Assembly: GCA_918807975.1 (NCBI GenBank)
Contig: OU964921.1
Span: forward strand, 14,665,498-14,729,497
Source of the DNA: Aplidium turbinatum
Taxonomy: Eukaryota; Chordata; Ascidiacea; Aplousobranchia; Polyclinidae
DNA length: 64,000 nt
Direction: 5' to 3'
This document shows, one piece after another, positions 59,824-64,000 of the stretch (positions are counted from its first letter, which is position 1; the number at the start of each line of letters is the position of its first letter). Below the pieces are notes generated by a model, which made no database searches, had not been told where the DNA came from, and saw only the letters and a list, made by a program, of their open reading frames with translations. A program made the position numbers and the translations under genes.

Positions 59824-62554
59824 TAGGGTGGGTCGCGAAATGGACTTTTTTACCAAATCGAAAACCTCAAATGGTTATTTGAAAATAGGCCCAAAAAAAC
59901 ACTCCATGCCAAATCTGAGCTCATTTGGTCTAGGAATGGCTTGCGAAAATGCATTTGAAATTTCCATAAAATCCTGATTTTTCGGGAAAAATGCCGTTTA
60001 CCATTTTTTCTCCAGAACTTGAAAAAAAAAAATTCTGTCACACTATATTGATGAAATGCATGCCCTTATACAATTTAGATGTCATTGTACTCCTTTAAAG
60101 GTCAATTCAACTAGGATTATGTCTCAAAACTACTTGTTTGAAAATGTGAAAAAAACGCCAAATATGCATGATAACGAATTCTATTGAAATAACGTGTATT
60201 GTGTACTGCAGTGTATTATACTGTATAATAGTGTGTATAGGCTAAAAGTAATTGATTAAATTCTTTATTGCAGCACACATTTAAAGCATTTTCTCAATTG
60301 TTCGAAGTTTTGTACCATTCAAGCTGAATTACATAGAAACATATTATGCAAAAGCATCTATGAAAGCAGTTCGGCTGCAGTCAGTCAATTCATTCATCAA
60401 TGGTTGCTCCATCATAACTGCCACTTTGGTGCACGAATGAAATGAAATCCTTCTTCGAATCAGATATTGGATGAATGGCTCTTGAATTAAGCTTCGACAG
60501 AATTTGGCCCTCCCTAGTGCCTCAAGGTTGGCCTTCACATTTCCAACACGACCATGTTCACTAACGTACAACCGGCAAACTCTGGAAGCCAAAGTCAACC
60601 ATCGAGCATGGTTTAAGGGGCAGATATTGATGCTCTCTAGTCGGGCTGGTACAGATCCATTCGAATAGCTGCATAAACATCATACAGATACTGTTGATCA
60701 TCCGATAAATCATAGACAATATCTTGAGGTAGCTCTCGGATAGGTGGGGCATTCTCGATCGGTTGGAATTGATATCGATAGGTAGGTAGGCTATTCAGCA
60801 GACTTACAAAGCTGCCCAATAGGTCCTTTGATTGACCTATCACCGGTAGTTTCTCCATCAAGTTTGATAAAAAGATGCCGGAATGGAAACTCATTCATAT
60901 GCAGCATACATATCAGCCAGACAAGCCGATGGTCCAAATGCTTTTCTTATAATGCGATAACCCCGCCATACATTTCAACGTTAACATTTGTTGAGTCACA
61001 TCTGATGAACTTCAAACTGGTCAGCCAATTTTTTTTTCTTTTAGGGCAGCCGATAAGAATGGCTGAATGTCCTTACTCTGTCCGCTTTGAGGAGTGAAGT
61101 GAGTTAGGTACCTGCCACCAGGCTGTTTCACTACAGAATAATGTTCTTCTTTGGCCACGTGCTTGCCGCTGCTTCCTGGTCATGGAACAAGTGTTTGATC
61201 TTTACGGCCATCAAAATACACATCCTGGACCAAAGCCGGGCACACTGCGATGGAATTGCAATCCACATTTTCATTTCTAAGATATTCCTTATCTCTTTGG
61301 ATTTTACTCTTATCAATTATTTGTGAAGTATCATCTTCCGTAACGATGCCGATATCAACTAAGAGAGCGGTACATATCACTGCTGTTGCTCGAATGGACA
61401 CACCATATCTTTCACTTTCGCGTACAGTATTTTCAAAAATCTTTTGTGAAGCCAATCGAGAACTTGATACGTTTTCGACATTGACAGTTCTGGCGTATCA
61501 GCAACAACATCCCTAAATGAAGACGTAACAGAGGAAACAATTGACGACGAGTCATCGGTATCATCAGTATTAGTAGTCTCCCTGAATGTCACTGGCAAAT
61601 GTGCAGCTGCGGATCTAGATCCTTTCTTTGCTTGTTTCCGTACTTGCTCTCTTAGTGCTGCAGTTCCAGTTGGATCGACACTTTGAATTTGAGAACTTGA
61701 GCGACCACTATCCCTTAACCGCTTATCCCACACAAAATGCAGATCAATCAATGGTATTTGATCCTCTTTTGGGCACTTGCATTTGATATGAGCTTTTATA
61801 TCACATCCACAATTGTGTCCTTTTGAAGTAAAGTTAGTCCGTTTTTTCTTGGTGACATGGTTTCTTTTGAGATTTTCATATTCTTTGAGGAGCCTAACCA
61901 ATTTGGTTTTCATAGTCTTGTCTGGAATTAATGGAATATTGGTACAGATTTTGAGGTTAATTGATTTCACATCTGACATTATTTGTGAAAGGACAGCTTC
62001 TTCGTCCCCATCCCCAGGCATCTTTCCCTAAGGAGATTCACTTTCTTCAAAATATCCTTAAATTTTGGAAGTTGTGCCTAGGGTAGCTCTCTAGAAGGAC
62101 CAACGATCGAGCATGCATTTTTTCTGGTTACTTTAATTTTGACAGCATTGTAATCAGTCTACATTAACACTACCTCTCTCTTACAGTATAATTTTGTGAA
62201 TGATGCAATATTGCATAATTTAGCAATTTTTTCACATTTTAAAGTAGTTTTTAACATAATCATGAGGTGAATTGTGACCTTGAAAAGGGTATAGTGGTAT
62301 CTAAAATGTATAAGGAGATGCATTTCACCAATATTGGATCACAGAATAATTGTTTTTAAGTTTTGGATAAAAAAATAATAAATGCCATTTTCGCCCAAAA
62401 GTCTATATTTTTGGAAATTTCAAATGCATTTTCGCAAGCTATTTCTGGTCCAAATCAGCTCAGATTTGGCATGGAGTATTTTTTCGGGCCTATTTTCACA
62501 TATCCATTTGAGGTTTTCGAATTGGTGAAAAAGTCCATTTCGCGACCCACCCTA
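59824..62554 (-). mobile_element. DNA transposon with ~180-bp inverted ends and ATAACTAA duplication
   Basis: The ends begin TAGGGTGGGTCGCGAAATGG on both sides and stay complementary for about 180 bp. The exact direct repeat ATAACTAA lies at 59816-59823 and 62555-62562. The single gene runs on the minus strand from 62021 to about 60344 and has a few breaks. The 8-bp duplication and TAGGG start fit the hAT superfamily rule (8 bp, YARNG). The protein is not the usual hAT type. Confidence 0.92.
60344..62021 (-). pseudogene. Decayed transposase of an uncharacterised hAT-like family
   Basis: Starts MPGDGDEEAVLSQ at 62021. In order: a basic/Cys segment (GHNCGCDIKAHIKCKCPKED, IPLIDLHFVWDKR), a Ser/Thr linker, FENTVRESERYGVSIRATA, VQDVYFDGRKDQT, then CDSTNVNVEMYGGVI, WLICMLHMNEFPFRHLF and LDGETTGD, GPIG, and ASRVCRLYVSE near the end. 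D-x-x-N-x-N followed by C-x-x-H resembles the second catalytic Asp and the C/D-x2-H motif of hAT-like transposases. There is a frame shift near 61440, at least one stop near 60985 and other changes. From memory this family is widespread in animals as unnamed proteins. Confidence 0.75.
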
Positions 62555-62562
62555 ATAACTAA

Positions 62563-62801
62563 TCACCCAAGTATTTGCAATGATAATAACAACAACATGT
62601 TTTACAGCACCATGTCCACAGTGCAAAATAAGCAAAATAGCAAAATAGAATGTATCAAGCAAGTTTTGACTTTGTGAACGTTTTCATCTTTTACCATACC
62701 ACAAAAATGTATGATGTTGATACCTGATGCTAGGTTCTGCTTTCTTTTCTGATTTATTACAAAGAAAATGTAGAATCCATCTATCTGAAATAAAGTATAT
62801 G
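62563..62801. other. No feature recognised
   Basis: AT-rich spacer between two mobile elements. Confidence 0.5.
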
Positions 62802-63321
62802 GTGATTCCCCTAACCACAAATTTTTGGTAAAATAACCCGAAACACCAATTTCAAAATAAACAGGCAAATGTTTGTTTAAACTTAAAAACTGAAATGGCA
62901 CAGGTAACAAGATTGCTATCCCTATTTCTGCACTAAAAATTAGACCAAAACCGCTTTTCAGGTTTCAATTAGTACGGTAGGTATGCAGGAGCTAACCATG
63001 TCAAATGGAAGCAACTTTATTCCAAAATAAACATGCAATTGAAAGATTTGTTGTATCCACAAATTTCCCCAACTGCGCATTTACGCATTAAGGATTTTTC
63101 CAATTCCGCAAAAATCCTGCTCCCAATTCACGATCTTCGTCCGTATTTGCAAAGTTGATGGAGTTTTCGCCTGAAATAAATTGTTTTGTAAGGTAGACGC
63201 AAGTAGCTATATAGGGCGGCTAAGTGGATTACCACCAAAAAATATATATATTCAGAATTAAACAGTGGGTGATAAAAAATATTTCGTGTTTCGGAAAAAA
63301 AATCGTGGTTAGGGGAATCAC
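62802..63321. mobile_element. MITE with ends GTGATTCCCCTAACCAC
   Basis: The first about 20 bp at each end are inverse copies, and CGAAACACSAA recurs further in. AT-rich TATAT flanks both sides, so the target duplication cannot be fixed. Non-coding, 520 bp. Confidence 0.75.
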
Positions 63322-64000
63322 TATATAGCCTATATTAATATTATATATATACTATTTAGAATATCCCACATATCAGATAGCTTCAATCAGGGATTGGCTT
63401 CATTTCATAAACAATTGCAAGCAAGCTTTTTGGAATAGGGCATTACCTTGCATCCGAGATGACAGTTTGGAATAAGAAGATTCCAGATTGTGTAAAGTTG
63501 AATGTCGAACACTTACAGGTAAAGCCTTGTGTTTGACTGAAGACTTTCGTTGCAGCACCTATATCCATACATAAGCAAATCAAATTTTATATGTAATGCA
63601 TCATTGCATTTTTTATCAAAACTAAATATAAAAGCATAAAATCAACAGCAATCACAGACTGTAGCCTATACCTTTATACTTCTGCACTTCTTCGGCAAAA
63701 ATTTGGTAGGAAGAGTTCCACAAACAAGTTCTGCTGATGAGTTTGATCGATTTATGTCCCTCTCCTCAAAGTGTTTTTCACATATTAATGCCCTGTTAGC
63801 ACACAGCAAGTTAAATTACCTAGAGAAAAATTCTTGAACTACGACATTAAGATACAGCTCACAACTTTGTGGCTCACGTTTCTTTATGAAGAAGTTCTTT
63901 GATTCTATCACCCTTGCTTGCATATCGTATGGACAAAATAAACTTTTTAAAATCGGATCGATGCTTTATTTTTTCTGCAGTCCTGCCAAGATCTGGACGT
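63322..64000. other. Window end, nothing recognised
   Basis: No gene, repeat or RNA that I can support. Confidence 0.5.

Noticed and set aside
1-64000. Polinton, Maverick or DNA-virus-like element
   Set aside because: No capsid, packaging ATPase, protein-primed polymerase or long-terminal-repeat structure of that kind was seen.

Overview
This is an AT-rich, intron-rich animal nuclear locus. It holds two recognisable host genes in a very dense, many-layered set of transposable elements. The ciliary gene CFAP77, the gene structure, BEL/Pao and RTE-like retroelements, tRNA-derived SINEs and a great number of hAT-type elements point to a ciliated invertebrate. A tunicate or another marine deuterostome would fit, but I cannot fix the phylum from this sequence.

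Host genes. CFAP77, a ciliary doublet-microtubule protein, lies on the plus strand at 104-7841 in five coding exons, all joined at phase 0. Facing it tail to tail, on the minus strand, is an acyl-CoA synthetase of the 4-coumarate-CoA ligase/luciferase type. Its eleven coding exons run from 44584 down to 10731, and its first intron is about 20 kb long. All splice junctions were read by eye from donor and acceptor sites and from protein-family continuity. The about 530-residue product has the adenylation core motifs and the C-terminal lysine motif. A weak exon candidate at 59117-59229 and a zinc-finger-like open frame at 57429-57752 are unassigned.

Layout. 0.1-7.8 kb: CFAP77, whose introns carry foldback elements, a LINE tail, SINEs and hAT relics. 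7.8-10.7 kb: intergenic, with one SINE and one short inverted-repeat element. 10.7-24.6 kb: ten exons of the synthetase, with introns holding foldbacks, a Tc1/mariner-derived palindrome, hAT-like MITEs and a LINE fragment. 24.6-44.4 kb: the giant first intron. It holds a LINE split into four pieces by a second LINE, a 687-bp hAT element and a 5.1-kb hAT element that itself contains another hAT element; a sister hAT copy, itself holding a 1.27-kb palindrome, lies just upstream, and a nested hAT pair and a widespread MITE lie further right. 45-50.7 kb: a hAT-like element, SINEs, a LINE end and a piggyBac-like element with TTAA ends. 50.8-56.6 kb: a BEL/Pao LTR retrotransposon relic with nearly identical LTRs. 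57-59.1 kb: LINE and SINE fragments. 59.8-62.6 kb: a whole DNA transposon with about 180-bp terminal inverted repeats, an exact 8-bp target duplication and a decayed gene for an unusual hAT-like transposase. 62.6-64 kb: one more MITE and otherwise nothing recognised.

The most striking material is in the mobile elements. The 59.8-62.6 kb transposon has a protein I know only as an unnamed repeated animal family. A recurring family of about 90-bp near-perfect palindromes is present in at least six places. One palindrome is built from two head-to-head copies of a Tc1/mariner 5' end. Many separate elements have 8-bp target duplications readable by eye, which lets the order of insertions be worked out.
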